A stretch of 32,888 nt of DNA from a virus. The position numbers and the translations under genes are program-made. The notes beneath the pieces were generated by a model. That model was not told where the DNA came from, searched no databases, and saw nothing but the letters and a program-made list of their open reading frames with translations. Shown here one piece after another: positions 24,003 through 32,170 of the stretch. Each line of letters begins with the position of its first letter. Position 1 is the first letter of the stretch. The stretch spans positions 1 through 32,888 of the IMG/VR virus record IMGVR_UViG_3300022926_002089; one strand, 5' to 3'.

Positions 24003-25289
24003 ATGATTGATCTCATACTTTGGGCTGTCATTGGTACTATAAGTGGTATTATATTTGGTATTATACCAGGTGCAGGACCATTTGTTGCTACAGCAGTTTT
24101 ATATCCATTTTTAACTGATATAAATGTGGTTAATGTGATGATGTATTATATCACAGTACTAATTGCTACAAATTATACTAATAGTGTGACCGCTATACTT
24201 TATGGTATTCCTGGTGATGCTACTGCTATAAGTACAGCTCGAAATGGTCATAGACTATTCTTAAAGGGATTTGGCAGTTTAGCTGTATCAAGCAACGCTA
24301 TCAGTAGCACAGTGGGTGTAATATTAGCTACTACTGTTTTTGTTTTAGTATTACCAAATATAATCGAAATATTTAAATTTTATAATAGTATCATTCAAAC
24401 AATTGTTGTTTCAGCTGCAATAATATTAATCACATTATTAACTAAACAAAATAAACTAGTTACTATTTTATTATTTTTATTTGGTGGTATTATTGCAAAA
24501 ATAGGTATTGATCCTATAACCTTTGATAGTTTTCTTGTTTTTAATAATTCTTATTTAGCTATAGGAATACCATTTGCAAGTGTGATGATAGGCCTATATA
24601 TTGTGCCTGAGTTGACAAGATATAAAAAATTTAAAATTGAGATTCCTAAACGTATAAATAATTTTACAGTTGGCAAAGATACAACCAATTCTACATTACT
24701 AGGCAGTTTTATAGGATTTTGGTGTGGTCTAATACCAGGTGTTACAAATATTCTTGGCAGTTATGCTAGTGCAAGTATAGTTAAAAAGTTTTTTAAAAAA
24801 CCTGTACTTAAAAGCATTGCGGCCGCAGAGGCAGCTAATAATAGTGGTGCTCTTAGTTCACTTTTGCCTTTGCTTATCTTAGCAATACCAATCACAGGTA
24901 GTGAAGTGCTAATCTATTATATAATGTTAGAAAGTGGTTTTACTTTTAATGCTAAAAATACAGTAGAAAATTTAAAAGATATAATTTATATTATTCCTTT
25001 TGTTACTGTTTTTTGTTTGTGGATTAGTTGGTATGGCTTTAATCTGTTAGGAAAAATTGCATACTTCTATAAAAAATATAGACACTATGTTAATTTAATC
25101 CTCCTTTCTACTATCAGTACAGTAAGTATCTTAATATTTTCCATACATGAATGGATGTTTTTTTGTATACTTTCACTCTCAGTAATCGGATATTTAATAA
25201 AACGTTGGGATACAACTCCAATTATATATGGATACTTTCTTAGCGATTTATTTTACGAAAATTTAATAAGAACATTAATAATAATATAG
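24003..25289 (+). CDS. tctA: TctA-like large permease of a tripartite tricarboxylate transporter
   Basis: The protein has 428 residues with about 10-12 hydrophobic segments. The N-terminus GTISGIIFGIIPGAGPFVAT and the downstream TAILYGIPGDATAI with RNGHRLFLKGFGS are hallmark TctA blocks. A second GLIPGVTN follows at about residues 240-250, giving the internal repeat of the family. Typical TctA is about 500 residues, so this one is shorter, mainly in the middle. TctA normally works with TctB, which is not seen, and with TctC; the TctC-like gene follows 8 nt after the stop. Substrates in the family are citrate and other carboxylates; the substrate here is unknown. Confidence 0.82.
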   Translation: MIDLILWAVIGTISGIIFGIIPGAGPFVATAVLYPFLTDINVVNVMMYYITVLIATNYTNSVTAILYGIPGDATAISTARNGHRLFLKGFGSLAVSSNAISSTVGVILATTVFVLVLPNIIEIFKFYNSIIQTIVVSAAIILITLLTKQNKLVTILLFLFGGIIAKIGIDPITFDSFLVFNNSYLAIGIPFASVMIGLYIVPELTRYKKFKIEIPKRINNFTVGKDTTNSTLLGSFIGFWCGLIPGVTNILGSYASASIVKKFFKKPVLKSIAAAEAANNSGALSSLLPLLILAIPITGSEVLIYYIMLESGFTFNAKNTVENLKDIIYIIPFVTVFCLWISWYGFNLLGKIAYFYKKYRHYVNLILLSTISTVSILIFSIHEWMFFCILSLSVIGYLIKRWDTTPIIYGYFLSDLFYENLIRTLIII

Positions 25290-25297
25290 GAGAAAAA

Positions 25298-26071
25298 ATG
25301 AAAAAAATAATGTTAATAATAATGAGTATGTTTATAACAACTTCTTTGTATGCTCAAATACAAATAATAAATCCAGGCTCACAAGAAGGTGTGTTTAGAC
25401 AAATACTTTCAACTATAGGTGAAACAACTGAACATAACTTTATCCAAGCAGATAATCCAATTACTGCATTTTCACATATTAGTAAACAAAGTAATCCAGT
25501 ATTGACTGTTTGGTCAAGTGAATGGCCAGGCGACCCGTCATTAAAAAGTCCAAAAGTTACTAAAGATAATGTAGTTGCTTTAATGACCTATGAAACACTT
25601 ATGTGTAGTAGACAATACAATTCTTTAGAAGATATGGAAGGACAAACCGTAAAAATTGCTACATGGGGAAGTGAACCTGTTGCAAAATTTTTAACAAAAT
25701 TAGGTGCAAAATATAATGTTAATTTTGTCGTTGTACCTTATTCTGGCAGCGGAAGTACAACAAAAGGTTATATCGGAAAAGATGCTGATACAGTCTTTAC
25801 AATTACTTCACGTCAAGCCGCATTAGAAGAAGATGGTTCAACTAAATGTATTGCCTTTTCTGAAAAAGGTCAGTTAGGTTTTAGATTTGTTGATGCTATT
25901 ATTGTTGTTAATGCTGACACAACCTTAACAAACAAATTACGTTCTACTTTAACTAACATCTCTACTTCTACCGAGTGGAATAGTAAATTTAAAGGTTCTG
26001 TAACTTATGTAGGTGGCACAGAATCAAATATTAATATGTTTGATGAAGCTGTAGTTAACTTTAGTAAGTAA
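25298..26071 (+). CDS. TctC-like periplasmic solute-binding protein
   Basis: The protein has 257 residues with a signal peptide (MKKIMLIIMSMFITTSLYAQ) and a strong AGGAG site 7 nt before the ATG. VPYSGSGSTTKGYIGKDADT is close to the ligand-loop region of TctC/Bug receptors, and LTNKLRSTLTNISTSTEWNS is their usual C-terminal helix. It is shorter than most TctC proteins (about 300-320), with a reduced N-terminal lobe. It should deliver a small carboxylate or similar solute to the adjacent TctA. The 3' end overlaps the convergent ATP-grasp gene by 11 nt. Confidence 0.72.
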   Translation: MKKIMLIIMSMFITTSLYAQIQIINPGSQEGVFRQILSTIGETTEHNFIQADNPITAFSHISKQSNPVLTVWSSEWPGDPSLKSPKVTKDNVVALMTYETLMCSRQYNSLEDMEGQTVKIATWGSEPVAKFLTKLGAKYNVNFVVVPYSGSGSTTKGYIGKDADTVFTITSRQAALEEDGSTKCIAFSEKGQLGFRFVDAIIVVNADTTLTNKLRSTLTNISTSTEWNSKFKGSVTYVGGTESNINMFDEAVVNFSK

Positions 26072-27389
26072 TACAATTCTGTAAGAGCTGATTGGCATCT
26101 TTATAATTGTCAAACAGCTCTTGCTGACTTTTACCAGTAATATTAAGATTTACATTAAACTTTTTATTTTGTAAATTTTGAAACTCAGGTATTTCCATTT
26201 CGACTTTTAATTTTTTATTGAGATAGTTAAAGTACTTTTCAACTACTTCTATATTTTTTATTTCTTTAATTATGCCAGGTTTTAATTGTGTGCAACCCCA
26301 CAGTAAATGATTTGTGATTTCTGGCTCTTTATCGTTACCTATATTGTTAAATATATTATTACCAGGTAACTTGTCTAATATATTAATAAACTGTCCCACT
26401 CTAGTATTAAAATCTATTGCAATTAGTTTATCGTCTGATATATGAAAGTCGGGACCTGCAAAATATATCTCTTTAACTTTTAATTTATCAACTATAGTTT
26501 GAATATAATTATACATTACTTTATGTTGTTCATCATCTACTTGTTCTACAGGTATGGACCATACTGCCATATCTTTAGCAATATCACTTTTTTTACTATT
26601 AGAGTGTTGTTCAATAGGATTTTTATTAAAGTCTAATATGTCTCCGTATTTTACTTTAGCATTTCTAACATAAAATAAACAATTCACTTTACCATTTTTG
26701 ATATATCCATACGGTGATATAGAAGGCTCTTCAGACCAATAGTATTCTTGTGCCATAATTTTACAAGGAATATAATTAAAGTTTTCATTTTGAATACCTG
26801 TTTTATTAATTTCAAAAAAATCATTATGATAATTTAAGTTACTTAAATGGCTTAAAAAATGATGTTTATTATTCCATCTTCTATACTCTATTATTGGTGT
26901 GTTTTGATCTGATTTTGGATAAAATGAATTACTGCCTGTACCAATATCAGGTTTTGTAAAAAACTCTTTGTTATTAAATATATCCAATTGATTATGAAAA
27001 GTTGGTGTAATACTTTTAGGCACATTATTTGCTAAACCAATTGTTCTACAAAAGTCGTCAAGTTTTTGTTTGTTACTAAAAACTTCAGCTGCAAAAGCAG
27101 ACATGTTGCTTATTCCGTAATAACTTTCTAATTGTGCTTGAATAGGAAAAAGATTTTCACTCACACAAAATATTTTATCGCAGGATGTAATTTCTTTTGT
27201 AATTTCTATGATGTCAAATTTTTTAGATACGACTAATTTGTTTATGTATTTAATAAATGGTTTAAATTTATCACCTGATTTGTTTGGAATCACATCACAA
27301 ATTAACGTAATGTGATTTTTTAAATTTGCTGAAATTAATCCTTCAATTTTGTTTAAACTTCTTTTGTGAGAAATAATGACAATGTTCAT
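26061..27389 (-). CDS. ATP-grasp-family ligase-like protein
   Basis: The protein has 442 residues. EFFTKPDIGTGSNSFYPK (K146) is the ATP-binding lysine and glycine loop of ATP-grasp enzymes, KIMAQEYYWSEEP the second ATP-side strand, and IAIDFNTRVGQFIN (about 325-338) the metal-binding Asp/Asn/Arg. The first 100 residues form a Rossmann-like pre-ATP-grasp domain. The family makes amide or ester bonds between an acyl phosphate and an amine, alcohol or thiol. It is the only ligase of this kind in the island. The partner is unknown. The 5' end has a variant late box and no clear ribosome site. Confidence 0.78.
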   Translation of the reverse strand: MNIVIISHKRSLNKIEGLISANLKNHITLICDVIPNKSGDKFKPFIKYINKLVVSKKFDIIEITKEITSCDKIFCVSENLFPIQAQLESYYGISNMSAFAAEVFSNKQKLDDFCRTIGLANNVPKSITPTFHNQLDIFNNKEFFTKPDIGTGSNSFYPKSDQNTPIIEYRRWNNKHHFLSHLSNLNYHNDFFEINKTGIQNENFNYIPCKIMAQEYYWSEEPSISPYGYIKNGKVNCLFYVRNAKVKYGDILDFNKNPIEQHSNSKKSDIAKDMAVWSIPVEQVDDEQHKVMYNYIQTIVDKLKVKEIYFAGPDFHISDDKLIAIDFNTRVGQFINILDKLPGNNIFNNIGNDKEPEITNHLLWGCTQLKPGIIKEIKNIEVVEKYFNYLNKKLKVEMEIPEFQNLQNKKFNVNLNITGKSQQELFDNYKDANQLLQNCITY

Positions 27390-27394
27390 AATAT

Positions 27395-27402
27395 AATTTA
27401 TA
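27395..27402 (-). promoter_or_regulatory. Variant late promoter before the ATP-grasp gene
   Basis: On the minus strand 27402-27395 reads TATAAATT, one mismatch from consensus, with 5 nt between it and the ATG at 27389. Transcription would start about at the ATG, giving a leaderless message. It lies close to the stop of the upstream small gene. Confidence 0.4.
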
Positions 27403-27408
27403 TAGTAA

Positions 27409-27702
27409 TTAATTAACTATTTCTTCAGACAAATTTTTATCAATTTTTGGTAATTTATTTCTATTTTCTATCCATCTGTTAGCATCATCTCCACTATTAA
27501 AAACTTTAATTACTGTAACAGTTTTTTTATCATCTAATAAATATGATGAGTCTTCAAGTAAATACATATCGTCATTTAATTTGTAGCTATTAAGAGCGTC
27601 CATATCATTATTACCTGCATTTTTAAAAAACTCATGTACAGATTCGTAAGTCTGTTGTGGATTTACGATATTTTTATATTTAAATTTTATTGTTTTTAAC
27701 AT
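27409..27702 (-). CDS. Hypothetical small protein
   Basis: This 97-residue protein begins MLKTIKFKYKNIVNPQQTYE and has an AGG site about 8 nt upstream. The first half contains an alpha/beta mix; the second half has a strand KTVTVIKVFNSGD and a helix DDANRWIENRN. I do not recognise the family. It is the first gene of the short leftward pair, reading from the palindromic late promoter at 27735-27750. No metal, ATP or membrane motif is visible. Confidence 0.6.
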   Translation of the reverse strand: MLKTIKFKYKNIVNPQQTYESVHEFFKNAGNNDMDALNSYKLNDDMYLLEDSSYLLDDKKTVTVIKVFNSGDDANRWIENRNKLPKIDKNLSEEIVN

Positions 27703-27734
27703 AATTGTAACCTATTTTTTTATATAACTTAATA

Positions 27735-27742
27735 TATTTATA
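27735..27742 (-). promoter_or_regulatory. T4-type late promoter, leftward half of a perfect palindrome
   Basis: On the minus strand 27742-27735 reads exactly TATAAATA, 32 nt before the ATG at 27702. It joins directly to the rightward box at 27743, giving the 16-bp perfect palindrome TATTTATATATAAATA. Confidence 0.6.
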
Positions 27743-27750
27743 TATAAATA
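27743..27750 (+). promoter_or_regulatory. T4-type late promoter, rightward half of a perfect palindrome
   Basis: Exact TATAAATA ends 5 nt before the ATG at 27756. With the usual late start position, transcription would begin at or next to the ATG, so this message would be nearly leaderless. No ribosome site is visible in the five bases between. Confidence 0.55.
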
Positions 27751-27755
27751 GTACT

Positions 27756-28100
27756 ATGGCAGCAGTAGCAAATTTAACGATAGATCAAGGTGCTTCTTTT
27801 AGTTCATCTGTAACAGTAAAAGACGCAAATGGAGAACCATTTGATTTAACTGGTTTTACAGCAGAAGCTAAAATGGCGTTGGGTTATACTTCGACAAGAA
27901 CAAGAACCACAATAACAACGACATTTGATGCTGATAGAACAACAGGTATTATTAATCTATCTTTAACTGCAGCTCAAACTGCGGCCTTAGACGCTCCTGC
28001 TAGATATGTTTATGATATAGAAATAACATACACGGCAGATAGCTCGGTAACAAGAGTCATAGAGGGAATTATAACCGTACGACCTAACGTGACTATATAA
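27756..28100 (+). CDS. Ig-like tail/baseplate protein (BppU-N-terminal-like)
   Basis: The protein has 114 residues and is nearly all beta strands. NLTIDQGASFSSSVTVKDAN, DLTGFTAEAKMA, TGIINLSLTAAQTAAL and RYVYDIEITY followed by EGIITVRPNVT fit the widespread phage Ig-like domain seen at the N-terminus of baseplate upper proteins and other tail attachments. In marine T4-like phages such proteins sit beside fibre genes. No enzyme motif is visible. It marks the return to virion genes to the right of the island. Confidence 0.6.
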   Translation: MAAVANLTIDQGASFSSSVTVKDANGEPFDLTGFTAEAKMALGYTSTRTRTTITTTFDADRTTGIINLSLTAAQTAALDAPARYVYDIEITYTADSSVTRVIEGIITVRPNVTI

Positions 28101-28135
28101 AAAAATGAAACAACATATATGTTAAGGAGTAAATA

Positions 28136-28435
28136 ATGAGTAGTAAAAATATTACAAAACAAGCAGATACTACAGAAAACGTACCTACTATTACAATTAA
28201 TGGTAAGGAATTTAAACAAACTGATTTATCCCAAGTCTGTTTAAATGCAATAGCAATAAGACAAGATTTACAGGCAAGTAGAGTTAGGCACGTCTTAGAA
28301 GTAGAAAAAATAGATGTTTTAACAAAATATTATGATGAAAAAATTGAAAAAGAAATAGCACCAAAAGATGACAAGTCAAGTTCAAATGATACAACTCAAC
28401 CATCTAATGAAGCAACTGCATCAAATCCAGCATAA
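28136..28435 (+). CDS. Hypothetical virion-associated protein
   Basis: The protein has 99 residues with an AAGGAG ribosome site before the ATG. VPTITINGKEFKQTDLSQVC opens with a short beta hairpin and helix. The middle is charged and helical (VLEVEKIDVLTKYYDEKIEK). The last 25 residues are Ser/Asn/Thr/Ala-rich and probably disordered. No known motif; its position among tail genes suggests a small tail component. Confidence 0.55.
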   Translation: MSSKNITKQADTTENVPTITINGKEFKQTDLSQVCLNAIAIRQDLQASRVRHVLEVEKIDVLTKYYDEKIEKEIAPKDDKSSSNDTTQPSNEATASNPA

Positions 28436-28470
28436 TATTAAATAAATTACAACATATATCTTCTTCATTA

Positions 28471-28487
28471 TATAAATATTATAAATA
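28471..28487 (+). promoter_or_regulatory. Two tandem T4-type late promoter boxes
   Basis: Exact TATAAATA occurs at 28471-28478 and again at 28480-28487, offset by nine bases. The second lies 27 nt before the ATG at 28515. Both would serve the tail-fibre genes that follow. The gap 28436-28514 shows no other feature. Confidence 0.55.
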
Positions 28488-28514
28488 TAAGTATCTTGTA
28501 TAAAAAGAGGGTAT

Positions 28515-28748
28515 ATGGCAAATATAACTGCAAAATTAAATGCAACTACAGCTTCAGGACCTAAACAGGTTTCTGTAACTGTTCCTGCAACTACAACAAA
28601 ATTAAATAGATTACAAGATGTAAATGTAACATCATTGTCTGATGGTGCATTATTACAATATGATGATGCAACTAAAAAATGGACAAGTAGAAATGATATA
28701 ATAACCGATACTGGTGGTGATTTGATTTTAAACGGCGGCACATTTTAA
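28515..28748 (+). CDS. Short tail-fibre-associated protein
   Basis: The protein has 77 residues with an AGAGGG site before the ATG. MANITAKLNATTASGPKQVS and the later LQDVNVTSLSDGALLQYDDA are the kind of segment found in fibre proteins of marine phages (SDGALLQYD-x-x-T-x-K-W). It ends in a short beta segment, GGDLILNGGTF. It may be an N-terminal or adaptor piece for the long fibre downstream. Confidence 0.6.
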   Translation: MANITAKLNATTASGPKQVSVTVPATTTKLNRLQDVNVTSLSDGALLQYDDATKKWTSRNDIITDTGGDLILNGGTF

Positions 28749-28763
28749 TAGGAGAGAGAATAA

Positions 28764-30893
28764 ATGGCAACAATAATCAAAATAAAACGAACTACAGGCG
28801 CAACAGCACCTAGTGGTTTAAATCAAGGAGAGTTGGCTTACGTTTATGACACATCCCAAACCAATAATGGTGTAGGTGGTAATGGTTATAGACTTTTTAT
28901 AGGTGATCCAACTTCAACATCAAATTCACCAATCGAAATTGGTGGTGAATATTTTACAAATCTTTTAGATCACGCACACGGAACAGTAACAGCTAATTCA
29001 AGTGTTATTGTAGACTCTAGTAAAAAAGTTGATGAGTGGAATGTAGATAATTTAACACTAGACGGAAACATTATTGGTTCTACAACAGGTGATATAGTTT
29101 TAAGTTCATTTGGAGACATTGACGCAAATTCAAACACAATTAAAAATGTTGTTGATCCTGTAAATGCTCAAGATGCTGCTACAAAGGCATATGTTGATAC
29201 ACAACTAACGGGTTCACAATTAGAATTTGCTGGTGATACTGGTGGTACACTTTCTATAGATTTAGATAGTGAAACATTATCTATACTTGGTGGAACTGGT
29301 ATTGAAACTTCTGGTGCTACAAATGATTTAACAGTAACTCTTTCCGATACAGCTGTAACTCCAGGTTCTTATGGTTCAACCACAGCAATTCCAACATTCA
29401 CAGTTGATCAACAAGGTCGATTAACAGCCGCAAGCACAGTAAACGTTGCCACAACTCTCTCTACTGCTGCTGAAACTGGTACGGGATCGGTTGATCTTCT
29501 TTCAGACACTCTTTCAATTTTAGCAGGAGAAGGTATCAACACAGTTGCTAGTGGAACAAATATTACTATCTCTGGAGAGGATGCTTCTGATACTAACAAA
29601 GGTATTGCTTCCTTTTCAGCTGCTGACTTTGATGTTACATCAGGCGATGTTTCATTAGAAGATACAGTTGTTAAAACTGTTACAACAGATAGTGGTGCAA
29701 TGACACCAGCTTCACACTCGTTCTCAGTATTGGGTGGAGAAGGAATGGATGTCACTCATACAGGATCAACAATTACTATTACAGGAGAAGATGCTACTTC
29801 ATCTAACAAAGGTGTTGCATCTTTTGACTCTACTGACTTTACTGTTACATCAGGTGCTGTTGCTGTAAATGCAATTACACTTGGTTCTTCATCTTTAAAT
29901 CCAGGTGCAACAACAACTGATATTGCAGGATTAACATCTTTAGTTGTTGACAATGTTAGTGTAGATGGTTCAACTATCACATCAACATCTGGTGATTTGA
30001 CGTTAACTGCTACAAGTGGTGATATTGATGTTAACTCAAATAAAATTGTAAATGTTGCAACACCTGTAAATGATACAGATGCTGCTAACAAAGCATACGT
30101 TGATGCTGCTAGAACAGGATTAGATGTAAAAGGATCTGTTAAAGTTGCTACAACAGCAAACATTACACTTTCAGGAACACAAACAATTGATGGAGTTGCC
30201 CTATCAGTTGGTGATAGAGTTCTTGTTAAAAATCAAACAACTGCAAGTGAAAATGGTATCTATGTTGTTGCTTCAAGTTCATGGTCAAGAGCTACTGATG
30301 CTGATGAAAATGCTGAAGTTACTTCAGGAATGTTTACATTTGTTGAACAAGGTTCAGTTAACTCTGATACAGGTTTTGTACTTACAACTGACGGTGCAAT
30401 AACAGTAGGTTCTACAGACTTAGACTTTACATTATTCTCTGCTTCAGGTACTTTAATTGCTGGAGATGGTTTAAGTAAAAACGGTGATACATTAGAAGTT
30501 AATGTTGCAAATGGTCTTCAAATTGCTTCAGACAACGTAGAACTTGCTTCTTCAGTTGCTGGAGATGGTTTAACATTCTCATCAGGAGTTATTGATGTAG
30601 TTGGTACTACAAATAGAATAGATGTAAGTGCTAACGCAATTGACATTTCGTCTTCTTACATTGGACAAAACACAATTACTACACTAGGTACAATTACTCA
30701 AGGTATTTGGAATGGTGATGTTATTAATGAAGTTTATGGTGGTACTGGACAAAATTCATACACTACTGGTGATATTTTATATTCAGATGGTGCAAACTCA
30801 CTTGCTAAATTAGCATTAGGTGCTAATGGTAAGATTTTGCAATCAAATGGTATGAATGTTACATACGGAGATATTGACGGCGGTACTTATTAA
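28764..30893 (+). CDS. Long tail-fibre protein with internal repeats
   Basis: The protein has 709 residues; an AGGAGAGAG site precedes the ATG. The N-terminus (MATIIKIKRTTGATAPSGLN, then GELAYVYDT) is a module shared with two later proteins. The body is Thr/Ser/Gly/Asp-rich with repeated beta blocks, among them VNAQDAATKAYVD and VNDTDAANKAYVD, and a duplicated segment at 29571-29864. The middle holds VGDRVLVKNQTTASENGIYV, a widespread fibre domain. The C-terminus has NEVYGGTGQNSYTTGDILYS. It is probably a receptor-binding or whisker fibre. No chaperone or protease domain is visible. Confidence 0.8.
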   Translation: MATIIKIKRTTGATAPSGLNQGELAYVYDTSQTNNGVGGNGYRLFIGDPTSTSNSPIEIGGEYFTNLLDHAHGTVTANSSVIVDSSKKVDEWNVDNLTLDGNIIGSTTGDIVLSSFGDIDANSNTIKNVVDPVNAQDAATKAYVDTQLTGSQLEFAGDTGGTLSIDLDSETLSILGGTGIETSGATNDLTVTLSDTAVTPGSYGSTTAIPTFTVDQQGRLTAASTVNVATTLSTAAETGTGSVDLLSDTLSILAGEGINTVASGTNITISGEDASDTNKGIASFSAADFDVTSGDVSLEDTVVKTVTTDSGAMTPASHSFSVLGGEGMDVTHTGSTITITGEDATSSNKGVASFDSTDFTVTSGAVAVNAITLGSSSLNPGATTTDIAGLTSLVVDNVSVDGSTITSTSGDLTLTATSGDIDVNSNKIVNVATPVNDTDAANKAYVDAARTGLDVKGSVKVATTANITLSGTQTIDGVALSVGDRVLVKNQTTASENGIYVVASSSWSRATDADENAEVTSGMFTFVEQGSVNSDTGFVLTTDGAITVGSTDLDFTLFSASGTLIAGDGLSKNGDTLEVNVANGLQIASDNVELASSVAGDGLTFSSGVIDVVGTTNRIDVSANAIDISSSYIGQNTITTLGTITQGIWNGDVINEVYGGTGQNSYTTGDILYSDGANSLAKLALGANGKILQSNGMNVTYGDIDGGTY
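29571..29864 (+). repeat. Internal direct repeat in the long fibre gene
   Basis: Two 28-codon copies lie at 29571-29654 and 29781-29864, 210 nt apart. They encode GEDASDTNKGIASFSAADF and GEDATSSNKGVASFDSTDF and continue with D/TVTSG. The DNA copies differ at many third positions, so the duplication is not recent. Confidence 0.65.
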
Positions 30894-30915
30894 TAGTCGT
30901 TAATAATAAAAAAAT

Positions 30916-31365
30916 ATGGCGACTGTTATAAAATTAAAACGAGGTACTGTTACACCAACTACAAGTGATATTGTAAGTGGTGAGGTTGCAGTTGATACCT
31001 CGGCACAAAAATTTTATATTAACGATAGTGGTACCATAAAGGAAATTGGTGGTGGTATTGGTGGTGGTAGTGGTAATTCTTTTACGACTATATCTGTATC
31101 TGGTCAATCTGATATTTCAGCAGACTCAAGTACAGATACATTAACAGTTGTTGGTGGTGGATTAAATGTTGTTACAACTGATGCATCAACTGATACGTTA
31201 ACTGTTGGCACATCAAGTGGTATAACATTTGTAAAAAGAAATGGAACATCTACTTATATAGATCCTAGTACAACAGGATCCACATTAGGTACAGCTGTTA
31301 CAAGTCTTTATATACCATTTACTACAAGAGGAGGAACATCTAAATCAACTTTGGTGTTAGCGTAA
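30916..31365 (+). CDS. Short tail-fibre protein sharing the fibre N-terminal module
   Basis: The protein has 149 residues. Its N-terminus (MATVIKLKRGTVTPTTSDIV, then GEVAVDTSAQKFY) resembles those of the long fibre at 28764 and the partial gene at 32789. A glycine-rich linker (GGGIGGGSGN) follows, then a beta-rich C-terminus ending in FTTRGGTSKSTLVLA. No clear ribosome site is seen; the start follows the fibre stop by 22 nt. Confidence 0.7.
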   Translation: MATVIKLKRGTVTPTTSDIVSGEVAVDTSAQKFYINDSGTIKEIGGGIGGGSGNSFTTISVSGQSDISADSSTDTLTVVGGGLNVVTTDASTDTLTVGTSSGITFVKRNGTSTYIDPSTTGSTLGTAVTSLYIPFTTRGGTSKSTLVLA

Positions 31366-31366
31366 T

Positions 31367-32152
31367 ATGGCAGATCAAGTACCTATAAAAGGAATATTTA
31401 ACGGCAGTGGTGATCCCACAGGTCTTGCTGAATTTACAGTTTCAGATACAATTGGTTATGCTGATGGTGGTACTGGTCTTAATACACTTGGTACTGCTGG
31501 ACAAATTTTAAAAGTAAATTCTGGTGCTACAGGATTAGAGTGGGGAAGTATAGTAGCAACAATAGACATTGATAATGCCACAGATTTAACAAGCTCAACT
31601 CTTGTTTCAAGTGATCAGATTTTAATATCAGATGGTGGAACTGAAGGTAGAGTTACATTATCACAATTAGATACTTTGTTCTCTGGAACTACTCAAACAC
31701 TTACAAACAAAACTTTAACATCACCAGAGATTGATATTATCACAAGTACAACAGGTAATTTTGCAATAGATGCTACTAACACTATTATATTGGATTCTGA
31801 CTCAGGTACTATAGCGTTTAAAGATGGAGGATCACAGTTTGGTGCAATTAACAGATACGGTGATAGTATAAGAATAGCTGCAAGTTTATCAGACGGTGAC
31901 ATAGTATTTAGAGGTAATGATGGTGGTGTGGGTATCTCAGCATTAACTTTAGATATGTCTGAGGCTGGTAATGCTATTTTCAACAATAATGTAACAGTAG
32001 GAAATGATTTAGTTGTAACAGGTAACATAACAGTTGGATCAGTTTCAAATACAGAATTTCAGTATTTAGATGGAGTAACAAGTAATTTACAAACACAATT
32101 AGACAACAAAGCGTCAACGGGATTTGCTATTGCAATGGCGATTGCGCTTTAG
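31367..32152 (+). CDS. Tail-fibre-like protein
   Basis: The protein has 261 residues. Marine-phage fibre phrases are visible: YADGGTGLNTLGTAGQILKV, TLTNKTLTSPEIDIITSTTG and SNTEFQYLDGVTSNLQTQLD. The last is a coiled-coil-like trimer lead-in, after which the protein ends quickly (NKASTGFAIAMAIAL). The start is one base after the previous stop. It is probably a fibre segment that packs with its neighbours. Confidence 0.7.
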   Translation: MADQVPIKGIFNGSGDPTGLAEFTVSDTIGYADGGTGLNTLGTAGQILKVNSGATGLEWGSIVATIDIDNATDLTSSTLVSSDQILISDGGTEGRVTLSQLDTLFSGTTQTLTNKTLTSPEIDIITSTTGNFAIDATNTIILDSDSGTIAFKDGGSQFGAINRYGDSIRIAASLSDGDIVFRGNDGGVGISALTLDMSEAGNAIFNNNVTVGNDLVVTGNITVGSVSNTEFQYLDGVTSNLQTQLDNKASTGFAIAMAIAL

Positions 32153-32170
32153 AAATGAATAAATAGTAAT

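Noticed and set aside
24653-24660. Plus-strand exact TATAAATA inside the TctA-like gene.
   Set aside because: No gene starts nearby; the next start is more than 600 bases downstream. Taken as a chance match.
26040-26090. Terminator hairpin at the convergent ends near 26071 and at 3300.
   Set aside because: The convergent genes overlap and I see no strong GC-rich stem followed by a T run at either place.
29408-30402. Long open frames opposite or out of frame with the long fibre gene.
   Set aside because: They are shadows of a repetitive fibre gene with strongly biased codons; they lack ribosome sites and have compositions unlike real proteins.
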